Assembly: GCF_001487165.1 (NCBI RefSeq)
Contig: NZ_LN913006.1
Location: forward strand, 2,944,657-3,008,656
Source of the DNA: Blautia massiliensis (ex Durand et al. 2017)
Lineage (GTDB): Bacteria > Bacillota > Clostridia > Lachnospirales > Lachnospiraceae
Direction of reading: 5' to 3'
Length of the DNA: 64,000 nucleotides
Shown: in pieces, positions 43,917 through 53,580 of the stretch
Numbering within the stretch: the stretch's first letter is position 1
Layout: every line of letters begins with the position of its first letter
Notes under the pieces: model-generated
Seen by the model: only the letters and a program-made list of their open reading frames with translations
Told to the model about the DNA's origin: nothing
The model's database searches: none
Made by a program: the position numbers and the translations under genes

Positions 43917-44128
43917 CCCGTGAGGCGTGTGCTGCCTGTCGCCGGGGCTTCGTCGGGGGCTGGCTTCTAGGCTGCCGGAATTCTGCTAAAATCGTTTTCC
44001 AAAAGTCCAAACTCGCGTCTTGCAGCCGCTCAGACAGCGGACTTTTGAAAAACAACGCAGATTTCCGCCAGCCAAGAATCAGCTCCCCTCCTGCAGAGTC
44101 CGGCGACAGGCAGCACACGCCTCACGGG
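43917..44128. repeat. 212-bp MITE-like element with 29-bp perfect terminal inverted repeats
   Basis: Positions 43917-43945 are the exact inverse of 44100-44128 (29 of 29 bases). Inside, CAAAAGTCC (44000-44008) and GGACTTTTG (44039-44047) form a nested repeat, so the whole unit can fold into a long cruciform or RNA hairpin. It is richer in GC than its surroundings, codes for nothing convincing, and lies between thiE and the Lrp gene. 44129-44329 holds no gene I can support. Confidence 0.7.
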
Positions 44129-44329
44129 CTGGTTTTTCAAGGCGTCAGGGGAGGGTGGCTGCTCGGGAGTTTGGGTGTAAATGTTGGGTTGAGTGGTCTG
44201 CCGGGAATGCGATGAGGCATCAGCGCTGCGCTGGATGCCTGGGAGGAAAGGCTGAGTTTCCGGTTGTCTGACGGTAGGGTGGCCGAGGCGCTTCGCTGTC
44301 GGCTGGTAGAGCGATGTGATATGGTTTAT

Positions 44330-44361
44330 AAAAAATGCCGGTGGGGGTTACTCCACCGGCA
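44330..44361 (-). terminator. Terminator of the Lrp gene (minus strand)
   Basis: TGCCGGTGG (44361-44353 on the minus strand) pairs with CCACCGGCA (44344-44336), then a T run; the stop codon lies in the loop. Confidence 0.8.
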
Positions 44362-44794
44362 GATCTCTGTGTTCTACGCTGGTGGAGAATACGATCTGTG
44401 TTTTGGTGCGGCCGAACTGCTGGAGTTCGTTGATGAAGTGGTCCAGTTCCATGGTGGAGCGGAAGGCTACTTCGATGAGCATGGAGTAATCGCCGGTGAC
44501 GCAGTTGCATTCGATGACGTTTGGGATGGACTGGATGAAGGGATAAAAGTCTTTTTTTTGGTTGGGTTCTACTTCCAGGTTGATGAATGCTTTTATATGA
44601 TAACCGAGAAATACCGGGTTGATCTGGGCGTGGTAGCCTGTGATCAGCCCGTTTTTTTCGAGGTGTTCGATTCTGGCGGAAACAGCGGGGGATGAGAGGA
44701 AGACTTCCTTTGCGATTTCCTTTACCGGGGTGCGGGCGTTCTTCTGAAGCATTTCGATGATCTTTCGGTCGATGTTGTCGAGTTTGTGTTCCAT
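44348..44794 (-). CDS. Lrp/AsnC-family transcriptional regulator
   Basis: A 148-residue regulator: winged HTH at 1-60 ('IDRKIIEMLQKNARTPVKEI', 'FLSSPAVSARIEHLEKNGLI') and a RAM ligand-binding domain at 65-148 ('CNCVTGDYSMLIEVAFRS'). Such proteins usually sense amino acids. It is divergent from aspA, so control of aspartate/ammonia metabolism is likely, though it could act on other genes. ATG 44794 follows AAAGGAGAC. Confidence 0.9.
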   Translation of the reverse strand: MEHKLDNIDRKIIEMLQKNARTPVKEIAKEVFLSSPAVSARIEHLEKNGLITGYHAQINPVFLGYHIKAFINLEVEPNQKKDFYPFIQSIPNVIECNCVTGDYSMLIEVAFRSTMELDHFINELQQFGRTKTQIVFSTSVEHRDLPVE

Positions 44795-44884
44795 GTAGAA
44801 TGTCTCCTTTCAATGAAAAATGTTATTTGTAACTGGTACAGGGCTGCGTAGGGAAGTGGATTGAAAATAGGTATTTCTGTATTG

Positions 44885-44913
44885 ATTATACTGCGTGTGT
44901 TATCACAACACAA
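44885..44913 (-). promoter_or_regulatory. Promoter of the Lrp gene with palindrome
   Basis: Minus strand: TTGTGT (44913-44908), 17-bp spacer, TATAAT (44890-44885). GTGTT-atcac-AACAC (44899-44913) overlaps the -35, a likely autoregulatory site. The rest of 44914-45192 is AT-rich; I could not fix an aspA promoter. Confidence 0.6.
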
Positions 44914-45192
44914 GAAACGACTTAATAAAAATAAGAAAAATAAAAGAAACTCTTAAAAAGATTAATATAAACTATTGAAAAACACGGATAATCATGGTTT
45001 TCCCTTAAAAGTATTTACAAGCCACAAAGAAAGTGTTAGTTTCTTAGGCATCAGAAAAACAGCTGCTGATAAAAATGAAAATAACAGAATGATTTGTAAA
45101 CAGTGAATATCCGTCGGACTGAAAAAGATGAGATCAGAGGGCGGAGCAAATCAGATGTGCACAGGATCAGAAGAAAGAAGAGGGATGACAAA

Positions 45193-46623
45193 ATGACAAC
45201 AGAAACAAGACTGGAAGCAGATTCGATCGGAACTATGGAAGTGCCTGCAGAGGCTTATTACGGAGTTCAGGCTTTAAGGGCAAAACAGAATTTTCCTATT
45301 ACAGGTACAAAGCTTCATCCGGTATTTATCAGGAACCTGGCACAGATTAAAAAAGCAGCAGCTATCACTAATAATAATGCAGGGCTTCTTCCGGAGGATA
45401 AGGCAGATGCCATTGTCAGAGCCTGTGATGAAGTGATCGCAGGAAAATTGGCTGAGGAATTTATCGTAGATGCCATTCAGGGTGGTGCCGGAACCAGCGC
45501 AAATATGAATATGAATGAGGTGATCGCAAACAGAGCCGGTGAGATCCTCGGATGTCCGAAGGGTAGCTATAAAATGGTCCATCCAAATGATCACGTAAAC
45601 ATGGCGCAGTCCACCAATGATGTGATCCCGACGGCCGGTAAGCTTACCGTTCTGGATCTTCTTGCACCTCTGGAAAAAGCACTGGTAAGACTTGAGAAGG
45701 AGCTTGCAAAAAAGGCAGAGGAGTTCGATGACGTGATCACTATGGGACGTACACAGCTTCAGGATGCAGTTCCGATCCGTCTTGGTCAGGTGTTCCACGG
45801 TTATGCGTCCATGGTTTCCAGAGACAGGAAACGTATCGAAAAGGCTCACAGGGAAATGTACACCGTAAACCTTGGAGGAACTGCAGTGGGAACTGCTATC
45901 AACGTTTCCGATTCTTATTTTTATAAGATCGTGCCAAATCTGGAAAAGATTACAGGTTATCCGCTGAAACAGGCCGAGGATCTTTTTGACGCAACAGAAA
46001 ATCTGGACGGCTTTGTTGCCGTATCCGGTGTAGTAAAAACCTGTGCGGTGGATCTTTCCAAGATGTGCAACGATCTTCGACTGATGTCTTCCGGCCCGAA
46101 AACCGGATTTGGTGAGATCAATCTTCCGGCAAAGCAGAATGGGTCTTCCATCATGCCAGGTAAGGTAAATCCGGTCATTCCGGAGGTAGTAAGCCAGGTT
46201 GCTTTCCACATCGTAGGACATGATACCACTATTACCATGGCGGCAGAAGCCGGACAGCTGGAGTTGAATGCTTTTGAGCCGGTTGTATTTTGTAATCTTT
46301 TTGAATCCATTACGACTCTGGAAAAAGCAGTGGATACATTGATCGTAAACTGCATCACAGGAATCACCGCAAACCGCAAACACTGCAAAGACCTGATGGA
46401 AAGCAGTGCAGGAATCGCAACGGCTCTCTGCCCGCATATTGGCTACAAGGCGTCTGCAACCATCGCAAAAACTGCAGTAAAAACTGGCAAGTCTGTCCGG
46501 GAACTTGTTCTGGAACAAGGGATCATGACTGAGAAAGAGCTGGAAGAGGTTCTTGATCCGTATCTGATGACAGAAGTCGGAGAAGAGCGGAAAGAGGATG
46601 AAGCAAGAAGGAAAGCCTGCTGA
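45193..46623 (+). CDS. aspA: Aspartate ammonia-lyase
   Basis: A 476-residue enzyme of the fumarase/aspartase superfamily. 'LEADSIGTMEVPAEAYYGVQ' is characteristic of aspartases, 'GGAGTSANMNMNEVIANRA' and 'MAQSTNDVIPTAGK' are conserved blocks and 'GSSIMPGKVNPVIPEV' is the flexible catalytic loop. It deaminates aspartate to fumarate and ammonia. ATG 45193 is chosen because the upstream in-frame extension is not conserved. Divergent from an Lrp/AsnC regulator; a terminator follows. Confidence 0.93.
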   Translation: MTTETRLEADSIGTMEVPAEAYYGVQALRAKQNFPITGTKLHPVFIRNLAQIKKAAAITNNNAGLLPEDKADAIVRACDEVIAGKLAEEFIVDAIQGGAGTSANMNMNEVIANRAGEILGCPKGSYKMVHPNDHVNMAQSTNDVIPTAGKLTVLDLLAPLEKALVRLEKELAKKAEEFDDVITMGRTQLQDAVPIRLGQVFHGYASMVSRDRKRIEKAHREMYTVNLGGTAVGTAINVSDSYFYKIVPNLEKITGYPLKQAEDLFDATENLDGFVAVSGVVKTCAVDLSKMCNDLRLMSSGPKTGFGEINLPAKQNGSSIMPGKVNPVIPEVVSQVAFHIVGHDTTITMAAEAGQLELNAFEPVVFCNLFESITTLEKAVDTLIVNCITGITANRKHCKDLMESSAGIATALCPHIGYKASATIAKTAVKTGKSVRELVLEQGIMTEKELEEVLDPYLMTEVGEERKEDEARRKAC

Positions 46624-46753
46624 GAAAGTTATCTGTACCAACGTATGACGGGAACGTCTGATGCAGCAATTCATTTCAGAGCAGCTGAACCTGATGCGGG
46701 ATTTTATGGAAATGCTATAGGCAGATCAGGAATGAGATATCAATGAGTACTAT

Positions 46754-46786
46754 AAGGAGACTTGTCACAGTGCAGGTCTCCTTTTA
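46754..46786 (+). terminator. Terminator of aspA
   Basis: AAGGAGAC (46754-46761) with GTCTCCTT (46776-46783), then TT and AT-rich DNA; it lies about 130 bp after aspA. Confidence 0.65.
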
Positions 46787-46825
46787 TAATGGAAGAAACG
46801 CGATAAGAAAAGAAGGGAAAGATGC

Positions 46826-49800
46826 ATGCTTAAACGAACAGCCATACGGGCACTTTGTAATACAACGGCATATCAGAGAGGTCTTGATATTTACCGTACC
46901 GGAAAGAGGATTCAGTCGCTGGATATTAAGTCGGAAGGAGCTGTGGATAAAATATCTGCAGCAGTGAAGGGAAGTGGGCGTAATGTATACAATACAGGCT
47001 TTCAGTATGATACAGAAGTGGACCGCATAAAAGAAGCATACTGTGACTGCCCGGCCTTTCGCAGCTATTCCGGGATCTGTAAGCATTGCGTGGCAGTGCT
47101 TCTGGAATATGGAGACCGTAAGGCCTATGAGCGTGTGGAAATCCGCAGACAGCAGGATGAGGAACAGAAGCAGGCAGAGTTATTCAGCGGAACAGCATTT
47201 CCGGCTGCTTTATCCGGACCAGGGCAGCCTGCAACGAAAACCACCGTTGAGCTGAAAAGCCTCCTTAATCGCCAGCTATACAGCCGTATGCTTCCGTTTT
47301 CCGGGGATCCGTATTTTGGCAGGGTGGAGCTGGAAACCTGCCTGAAATTTAATTCTGTGAGAAATTGTTTTACCGTGGAATTCCGCGTTGGCTGTGAGAA
47401 AAAATATATCCTCAAGGATGTGTTGGCCTTTGTGTGGAATCTGGATCATAATGAGAAGGTTTCTTATGGAAAAAATCTGGAATTTATCCATTCCGATGAA
47501 GCCTTTTCAGAAGGATCCAGAAGCGTGCTGGCCTTTATCCGGGAATGGGTCGAGAATCATCACGGCACTTACATGTCCAGATATGAACAGCTGAAGGATA
47601 TAGCTGTGGAAAAGGTGAGGGATCTTACCGTTGACAGAAAAGAACTTGAGGATCTGCTTCTTATACTTGGCGAAAAAAGTTTCAAGTTCAAAATGAACAA
47701 TGATCCGGAGACAACATGGCATTCTGTCAGAGAAATTCCGGACAGGACGCTGATGATCCGGAAGAAGGATCAGGGGTTATCTCTTGAGATCGCGCCGGTA
47801 TACAGTGTGACAGGCATACGGTATCATATGTATTTTGATAATGCGAAGGTATATCTGGTTTCCAGGCAGGAGCTTGGAGCAGTGGAGGAATTTGTTGCCT
47901 GTCTGGAGCGGCTTCCTGCAGGCCGAGGCTTTATTGATGAACCGGATGTGCCCGCGTTTGTGCGTGAGCTGCTTCCTTCCCTGAAAAAATTTTTTCACTG
48001 TGATCTCAGGGATTTCCCGGAAGAAACAGGTCTTGAATGCTACAAGGCTGCATATGAGATCTATCTGGATGCGCCGGAGCGTGACTGGATCACCTGTAAG
48101 GCATTTTCTGTTTACGGGAAGGATAAATTTTCGGTTTTTGACCGAGATGTGTCTGCCCGCACCAGGGATATTCCGGGAGAGCTTGGTGTGTTTGCGCTGC
48201 TGTCAAAATATTTTAACGGATATGATGACCAGCGGATGGAGCTGGCATTGGATTGTCGTGCCGAGGAACTGGAATCTTTGTGCAGGGAAGGTTCAGGGAA
48301 GCCCGACAGTGTGAAAGCTTCCGAAGAAAAGCTCTACCAGCTTCTTACTGAAGGGATCCCCGCCATGCAGAAAGTTGCAGCTGTCTATATTTCCCAGTCC
48401 ATCAAACAGATGAGGGTGACAAAGCTGCCAAACATCCGTCTTGGCGTTTCTCTGTCAGCCGGACTTCTGAACTTGGATCTGGATGTGGAGGGGATGGATC
48501 AGGCGCAGCTTTTTGATATTCTTTCCAGGTACGATCGCAGGAAAAAATATTTTCGCCTGAAGGATGGCAGCTTTCTGGATGTTTCCGATGGTCAGCTCAG
48601 GGAGCTTTCTGCTCTGAAAAATGGACTGCAGATCAGTGATCGTGAACTGAAAAAAGGAAAGACTCAGGTTCCGGCCTATCGTGCTATGTATCTGGACAGT
48701 CAGCTGAAGGGCGGCGATCTGATCAAGGTAGAGAAGGACAATGCCTTTCGTGCGTTGATCCGGAACATGCAGACAATGGAAGAACATAAATTTCAGATTC
48801 CCAGGGAGCAGGAAAAAATCCTCCGGGGCTATCAGAAAGAGGGCTTTTACTGGATCAAAACTCTGAAGCATAATCAGTTTGGAGGGATCCTGGCAGATGA
48901 TATGGGACTTGGAAAAACCCTCCAGGTGATCACATTTCTCTGGTCAGAATTTCAGGAATCTGCGCCGGGAGAAAACAGACGTGCCCTTGTGATAACGCCT
49001 GCTTCGCTGGTGTTTAACTGGATGAACGAGATCGAACGTTTTGCGCCGGGACTTCCGGCTACCGTTGTGACTGGTGATGTGAAGGAGAGGAAAGCACTGA
49101 TCAAAAATGCGGGAGAACGGGAGGTTCTGATCACCTCCTATGACCTTCTGAAACGGGATCTGAAGGCTTATCAGAACCTGGATTTTGCTGTGCAGATCAT
49201 TGATGAGGCGCAGTATATCAAGAATCACGGAACTCAGGTGGCAAAGGCTGTGAAAGAGATCCGGTCGGAATTCAGGCTTGCGCTGACCGGTACACCGGTG
49301 GAGAACAGGCTTAGTGAGCTGTGGAGTATTTTTGATTTTCTGATGCCGGGATTTTTGTATTCTTATGAGAAATTCCGCAAGGAAATAGAGCTTCCAGCTG
49401 TGCAGTACAGCAATTCCGATGCGATGGAACGTCTGCAGAAAATGATCCGTCCTTTTGTGCTGCGGAGATTGAAGAGGGATGTGCTGAAGGATCTTCCGGA
49501 TAAGCTGGAAAAAGATATGTTTTCCCCGTTGGAAAGCGAGCAGAAGGAGCTGTATGAGGCCCATACGGAACGGCTTCGCCTGATGCTTGGGATGCAGTCG
49601 GATGCGGAGTTTCGCACTTCTAAACTGCAGATCCTTGCAGAGATCACGAGGCTGCGGCAGATCTGCTGTTATCCGGGACTTGTATATGAAGGATACAAAG
49701 GGAATTCTTCCAAGCTGGAGATGTGCATGGAGTTGGTTCAGAATGCGGTGAATGGCGGACATAAGCTCCTGTTGTTTTCCCAGTTTACTACCATGCTGGA

Positions 49801-50218
49801 TGTGCTGGCTGTCCGTCTGAAAAAAGCAAAAGTTCCTTTTTATATGTTGACCGGATCGACTTCCAAGGAAAAACGGGCGCAGATGGTACATGCATTTAAT
49901 GAGGACGATACTTCTGTTTTCTGCATTTCATTGAAAGCAGGAGGAACAGGCTTAAATCTTACTGCGGCAGATATTGTGATCCACTACGATCCCTGGTGGA
50001 ATCTTGCCGTGCAGAATCAGGCAACAGACCGTGCCCACCGCATCGGTCAGCAGAACGTTGTCAGTGTCTACCGCCTCTTTATGAAAGACACCATAGAAGA
50101 ACGAATCCGGGCTCTTCAGGAAAGAAAACGGGAACTGGCTGATGAAATCTTAAGCGGAGAGGGAATCGGCCAGGCTTTGATCAGCAGAGAGGAAGTACTG
50201 GAGCTGCTAGGCAGGTAA
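46826..50218 (+). CDS. SWIM zinc-finger SNF2-family helicase
   Basis: A 1130-residue protein. An N-terminal SWIM finger (CxC...CxHC; 'YCDCPAFRSYSGICKHC', about 73-89) is followed by a long middle region and a SNF2 ATPase from about residue 670: Walker A 'ADDMGLGKTLQVI', 'IIDEAQYIKN', 'ALTGTPVENRLSELWSIFDF', and the second lobe 'SLKAGGTGLNLTAADIVIHY' with 'QATDRAHRIGQ'. Such proteins move along double-stranded DNA and are thought to remodel protein-DNA complexes or RNA polymerase. It stands alone, with no methylase or nuclease next to it, so a defence role has no support here. ATG 46826 follows AAGAAGGGAAAG. Confidence 0.92.
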   Translation: MLKRTAIRALCNTTAYQRGLDIYRTGKRIQSLDIKSEGAVDKISAAVKGSGRNVYNTGFQYDTEVDRIKEAYCDCPAFRSYSGICKHCVAVLLEYGDRKAYERVEIRRQQDEEQKQAELFSGTAFPAALSGPGQPATKTTVELKSLLNRQLYSRMLPFSGDPYFGRVELETCLKFNSVRNCFTVEFRVGCEKKYILKDVLAFVWNLDHNEKVSYGKNLEFIHSDEAFSEGSRSVLAFIREWVENHHGTYMSRYEQLKDIAVEKVRDLTVDRKELEDLLLILGEKSFKFKMNNDPETTWHSVREIPDRTLMIRKKDQGLSLEIAPVYSVTGIRYHMYFDNAKVYLVSRQELGAVEEFVACLERLPAGRGFIDEPDVPAFVRELLPSLKKFFHCDLRDFPEETGLECYKAAYEIYLDAPERDWITCKAFSVYGKDKFSVFDRDVSARTRDIPGELGVFALLSKYFNGYDDQRMELALDCRAEELESLCREGSGKPDSVKASEEKLYQLLTEGIPAMQKVAAVYISQSIKQMRVTKLPNIRLGVSLSAGLLNLDLDVEGMDQAQLFDILSRYDRRKKYFRLKDGSFLDVSDGQLRELSALKNGLQISDRELKKGKTQVPAYRAMYLDSQLKGGDLIKVEKDNAFRALIRNMQTMEEHKFQIPREQEKILRGYQKEGFYWIKTLKHNQFGGILADDMGLGKTLQVITFLWSEFQESAPGENRRALVITPASLVFNWMNEIERFAPGLPATVVTGDVKERKALIKNAGEREVLITSYDLLKRDLKAYQNLDFAVQIIDEAQYIKNHGTQVAKAVKEIRSEFRLALTGTPVENRLSELWSIFDFLMPGFLYSYEKFRKEIELPAVQYSNSDAMERLQKMIRPFVLRRLKRDVLKDLPDKLEKDMFSPLESEQKELYEAHTERLRLMLGMQSDAEFRTSKLQILAEITRLRQICCYPGLVYEGYKGNSSKLEMCMELVQNAVNGGHKLLLFSQFTTMLDVLAVRLKKAKVPFYMLTGSTSKEKRAQMVHAFNEDDTSVFCISLKAGGTGLNLTAADIVIHYDPWWNLAVQNQATDRAHRIGQQNVVSVYRLFMKDTIEERIRALQERKRELADEILSGEGIGQALISREEVLELLGR

Positions 50219-50333
50219 AATTCTTAACTGAATCAAGTAAGTTCCCTGCTTCAATTACGAAAAGCAATACGCGGTGAGGGGACTTGCTTGTATCGGGAAG
50301 AATGCAGGCTGTGAATATCCGCCTGACTCAACA

Positions 50334-50394
50334 AAAACACCCCCGATGGAAATCGCGTGTGTAAATCACATACGATATCCGTCAGGGGTGTTTT
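50334..50394. terminator. Bidirectional terminator
   Basis: AAAACACCCC (50334-50343) and GGGGTGTTTT (50385-50394) close a long hairpin with further internal pairing; A/T flanks serve both the helicase gene and the convergent transporter gene. Confidence 0.85.
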
Positions 50395-50397
50395 ATT

Positions 50398-51771
50398 TTA
50401 TGCAAAAAACTTATCGTACAGACCAAAGAAGAAGATAAACAGAATGATCAGCGGCAGGATATAAGTGATGTATCCGCGCATCCATTTCTGGATCTTCATG
50501 CCTTTTCCGGTGTTGGCTTCTTCTGTGAAGTTTTCCCAGCCCCAGCCCCGTTTGGAAACACAGAAAAGCAGGTATACAAGAGAACCAAGCGGGAGCAGAA
50601 TGTTGCTTACCAGAAAATCTTCAAGGTCGAGAATTGCGCCGCCGAATACCTTGAGCCAGTCCCAGGACCATACATTATATCCAAGTACGCATGGCAGAGA
50701 CAGAAGGATGATGGCGATGGCATTTACAAGACTGGATTTTTTTCGGCTCCAGCCGGTAAGCTCCATACCGCAGGAAATAATATTTTCAAATACAGCCAGG
50801 ATGGTAGAGAAAGCTGCAAATGACATAAAGATGAAGAACAGGCTTCCCCACAGTCTTCCAAGCGGAATGTGGTTGAAAATATTCGGCAGTGTGATGAAGA
50901 TCAGGCTCGGTCCGGAAGTCTGGTCAACATTGAATGTGAAACATGCCGGGAAAATAATAAGTCCGGAGGTGATCGCAACAAAAGTATCCAGAAGCGCAAT
51001 ATTCATGGATTCACCAAGCAGTGCATGATCTTTTCCGATGTAGCTTCCGAAGATAGCCATAGCACCGATACCAAGGCTGAGAGTAAAGAATGCCTGGTTC
51101 ATAGCACCGGTAATGGTAGAAATAATACCGATCTCTTTCATACGCTCGAAATCCGGGATCAGGTAGAATTTCAGTCCCTCTTTGGCACCATCCATGGTAA
51201 AACTGTTGATGGCAAGAACAACCATGATCACCAGAAGAGAGATCATCATAACCTTGGTAACTTTTTCAAGGCCGTTCTGAAGACCGCGGGAGCAGACAAA
51301 AACACCTGCAATAACAACAACGATCATCCAGAATCCCATAGTAACGGGCTGGCCAAGCATGTTGGTAAACTGTCCTGCAACACCGTCGGAATCAAGTCCC
51401 TGGAATTTACCGGTGGCTGTCATATAGAAGTAATTCAGCATCCAGCCTGTAACAGTGGTGTAAAACATCATCAGGAGATAACATCCGATCAGAGTGATAT
51501 ATCCATGGATGTGCCATTTCTGTCCTGGTTTTTCCAGTGCGTAATATGCTTTGACAGGACTCTTCTGGCTGGCACGTCCAACAGAAAACTCCATAGTCAT
51601 AACAGGAAGTCCAAGAAGGGCCAGGAAGATCAGGTAAAACAGTACGAATGTGCCGCCACCGCCCTGTCCGGCCATGTAAGGGAATTTCCAGACGTTTCCG
51701 ATTCCGATGGCACAGCCAGCAGAAATCAGAATGAATCCCAGACGGGATCCAAGTTTTTCTCTTTCTTTCAT
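50398..51771 (-). CDS. Sodium-dependent NSS/SNF-family transporter
   Basis: A 457-residue membrane protein with 11-12 helices. Start 'LGFILISAGCAIGIGNVWKF' is the NSS sodium-site signature and 'FLIFLALLGLPVMTMEFSVG' follows; 'GAMNQAFFTLSLGIGAMAIF' is helix 6. Bacterial members (LeuT, TnaT, MhsT) import amino acids with sodium. Substrate not deducible. ATG 51771 follows GAGGTGAG. Own promoter at 51829-51857, so probably not part of the adjacent regulator operon. Confidence 0.9.
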   Translation of the reverse strand: MKEREKLGSRLGFILISAGCAIGIGNVWKFPYMAGQGGGGTFVLFYLIFLALLGLPVMTMEFSVGRASQKSPVKAYYALEKPGQKWHIHGYITLIGCYLLMMFYTTVTGWMLNYFYMTATGKFQGLDSDGVAGQFTNMLGQPVTMGFWMIVVVIAGVFVCSRGLQNGLEKVTKVMMISLLVIMVVLAINSFTMDGAKEGLKFYLIPDFERMKEIGIISTITGAMNQAFFTLSLGIGAMAIFGSYIGKDHALLGESMNIALLDTFVAITSGLIIFPACFTFNVDQTSGPSLIFITLPNIFNHIPLGRLWGSLFFIFMSFAAFSTILAVFENIISCGMELTGWSRKKSSLVNAIAIILLSLPCVLGYNVWSWDWLKVFGGAILDLEDFLVSNILLPLGSLVYLLFCVSKRGWGWENFTEEANTGKGMKIQKWMRGYITYILPLIILFIFFFGLYDKFFA

Positions 51772-51828
51772 AACTCACCTCATTATTGCAGTATGGTAAA
51801 CTGCTATTTGTATAAAGTCGCAGGTTTT

Positions 51829-51857
51829 ATCTTAACACATTCCGGGATATTGCACAA
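51829..51857 (-). promoter_or_regulatory. Promoter of the NSS transporter gene
   Basis: Minus strand: TTGTGC (51857-51852), 17-bp spacer, TAAGAT (51834-51829). Confidence 0.55.
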
Positions 51858-51954
51858 TAAAAAGAACTTGCATTTTACATAAAACATATGTTAGAGTAAA
51901 ATGTAATTTTAATAAGATGAAGCGGTGAAACGTTACGCTTTAATGAGATAAAGA

Positions 51955-53562
51955 TCATATGCCGATAGAACCTGGATAACTGTTCTTTTCAGTCAGGGAT
52001 ACAAAGTTTTTTGGAGAGATTCCGTAATATTTCCGGAAACATTTACTGAAATATCCGGAATCAGAAAATCCGCATAAAGAAGCTACATTTTGAATGGAAG
52101 GGCTGTCTTCCAGAAGAAACTGTCTGGCTTTTTTCATGCGGCAGACATTGATATATGAGGTAAGTGTAACTCCGGATTCCTGACTGAATACAGTAGAGAG
52201 ATGCTGGGGATTGACAAAAAAATGGGAAGCAATGGTTTCAAGACGAAGATCCGGCTGATTAAAATTCAGACAGATATATTCCTGAACCTGGGATACAAGA
52301 GCTGACTTCCGCGGATTTTTTTCATCAGCAAGAGAATCCAGAACTGCCTTGCAGGTAGACTGGAGCAGTTGTTTTAACTGCAGGGCACTCTGGCAGTTCT
52401 GGTAAGTATTCAGGGCGTTTTCCAGAAGAGGAAAAAGCGTTTCACGCTGACTGCACTCCGTGATAAAACCGTCAAGTACAGTAAGAAAAGCAGCAGCTAC
52501 ACTCCAGGTCTGCCGGATATGGATTTTTTTGGTGATGATATCGTTGAAATATTCATCAATATATTTACAGAGAGCCGGTGAATTTTGCTGGCGCAGAAAG
52601 ATCAGGATATCATTATAAACCAGAGGCTTTAATGTAAAATCACCGGAATGGGACTGGGGCGTGAAATAAAGAAATCCGGAAGAAGACGCAGTTCTGTTAT
52701 GAAAAACAGAAAGAGCCTCTTCATAGGAATAGCGGATTCCTTCCACGCCTTCATGAGGTGTTCCACAGCAGAAAAAAGTGGAAATCTGTGCGATATTATC
52801 ATATATCCCGGCAAGTCTGAGACAGGATTGTTCCAGATCGGTAAAAGAAAAATCAGAGCTTTTTTCCATGATGATATACTGTCTCATCTGAGAATAGTCA
52901 ATGTAAATAAGCTCTTTGCACATAGGCTGTAAGATTTCCCTGCATATATTTTCCAGGATGGTGTGGAGCAGAGAAAAATCACCTTTTTCATCCCATATTT
53001 CCGGATTGGCATTGTGGATCTCCATAAGAATGGTAAGATAATCGGAAGTTTTATGAACCGGAATTTTTTCCAGATCATCCGGGGAAATGGTTGTTCCGCT
53101 GATCACTTTCTGGAAGAAATTAAGCTGCATTTGTCGTGTATACAGATCGCGGAACTGAAAATAATTATTCACATAACTGTTTCTGGAATTTTCCTGATCG
53201 ATCTCGTCACTTACTTTCTGGAGTGTCTCCATAAGCTCCCGGTGATCCAGTGGCTTCAGGAGGTATCCGCGGACCTGAAGAGAGATGGCTTTTTTGGCAT
53301 AGTCAAAATCTTCGTATCCTGTGGAAAGGATGAATCTGGTATGACAGTCTGTTCCAAGAGCTGCAATCATATCCAGACCGCTCATAACCGGCATGGATAT
53401 ATCCACAAGGGCAATATCGGGTTTGACATTTTCAATAAGCTGGATTCCGGCCTGTCCGTTATTAGCTTCCCCTGCAATGTTATAAATGTTTTGTTTTTCA
53501 AGAAAATTGATCAGAGATTTTCTGAAAAAAATTTCATCGTCAATAATTACGAGTGTTTTCAA
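51955..53562 (-). CDS. YesN-type response regulator (REC-AraC)
   Basis: A regulator of about 535 residues: receiver domain at 1-120 ('VIIDDEIFFRKSLINFLEKQ', phospho-acceptor Asp in 'IALVDISMPVMSGLD', 'KPL'), a long linker, and a C-terminal AraC double HTH ('LRLETIASHFFVNPQHLSTV', 'VASLCGFSDSGYFSKCFRKY'). The likely start is TTG 53562, after GAGGGGG; a TTG at 53580 would place the start before that ribosome site. It follows the kinase gene directly and should activate the divergent sugar ABC/GH2 operon. Typical partner of YesM kinases. Confidence 0.88.
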   Translation of the reverse strand: MKTLVIIDDEIFFRKSLINFLEKQNIYNIAGEANNGQAGIQLIENVKPDIALVDISMPVMSGLDMIAALGTDCHTRFILSTGYEDFDYAKKAISLQVRGYLLKPLDHRELMETLQKVSDEIDQENSRNSYVNNYFQFRDLYTRQMQLNFFQKVISGTTISPDDLEKIPVHKTSDYLTILMEIHNANPEIWDEKGDFSLLHTILENICREILQPMCKELIYIDYSQMRQYIIMEKSSDFSFTDLEQSCLRLAGIYDNIAQISTFFCCGTPHEGVEGIRYSYEEALSVFHNRTASSSGFLYFTPQSHSGDFTLKPLVYNDILIFLRQQNSPALCKYIDEYFNDIITKKIHIRQTWSVAAAFLTVLDGFITECSQRETLFPLLENALNTYQNCQSALQLKQLLQSTCKAVLDSLADEKNPRKSALVSQVQEYICLNFNQPDLRLETIASHFFVNPQHLSTVFSQESGVTLTSYINVCRMKKARQFLLEDSPSIQNVASLCGFSDSGYFSKCFRKYYGISPKNFVSLTEKNSYPGSIGI

Positions 53563-53580
53563 TTTATATTTCCCCCTCAA

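Noticed and set aside
45274-46674. 466-codon minus-strand frame opposite aspA
   Set aside because: Its sequence is rich in Cys, His and Ile as expected from the antisense of a well-conserved enzyme; aspA on the plus strand has all catalytic motifs.
46826-50218. Defence-island reading of the SNF2 helicase
   Set aside because: No methylase, nuclease, phospholipase D or other defence gene lies next to it; a lone SWIM/SNF2 protein is common in Firmicute chromosomes.
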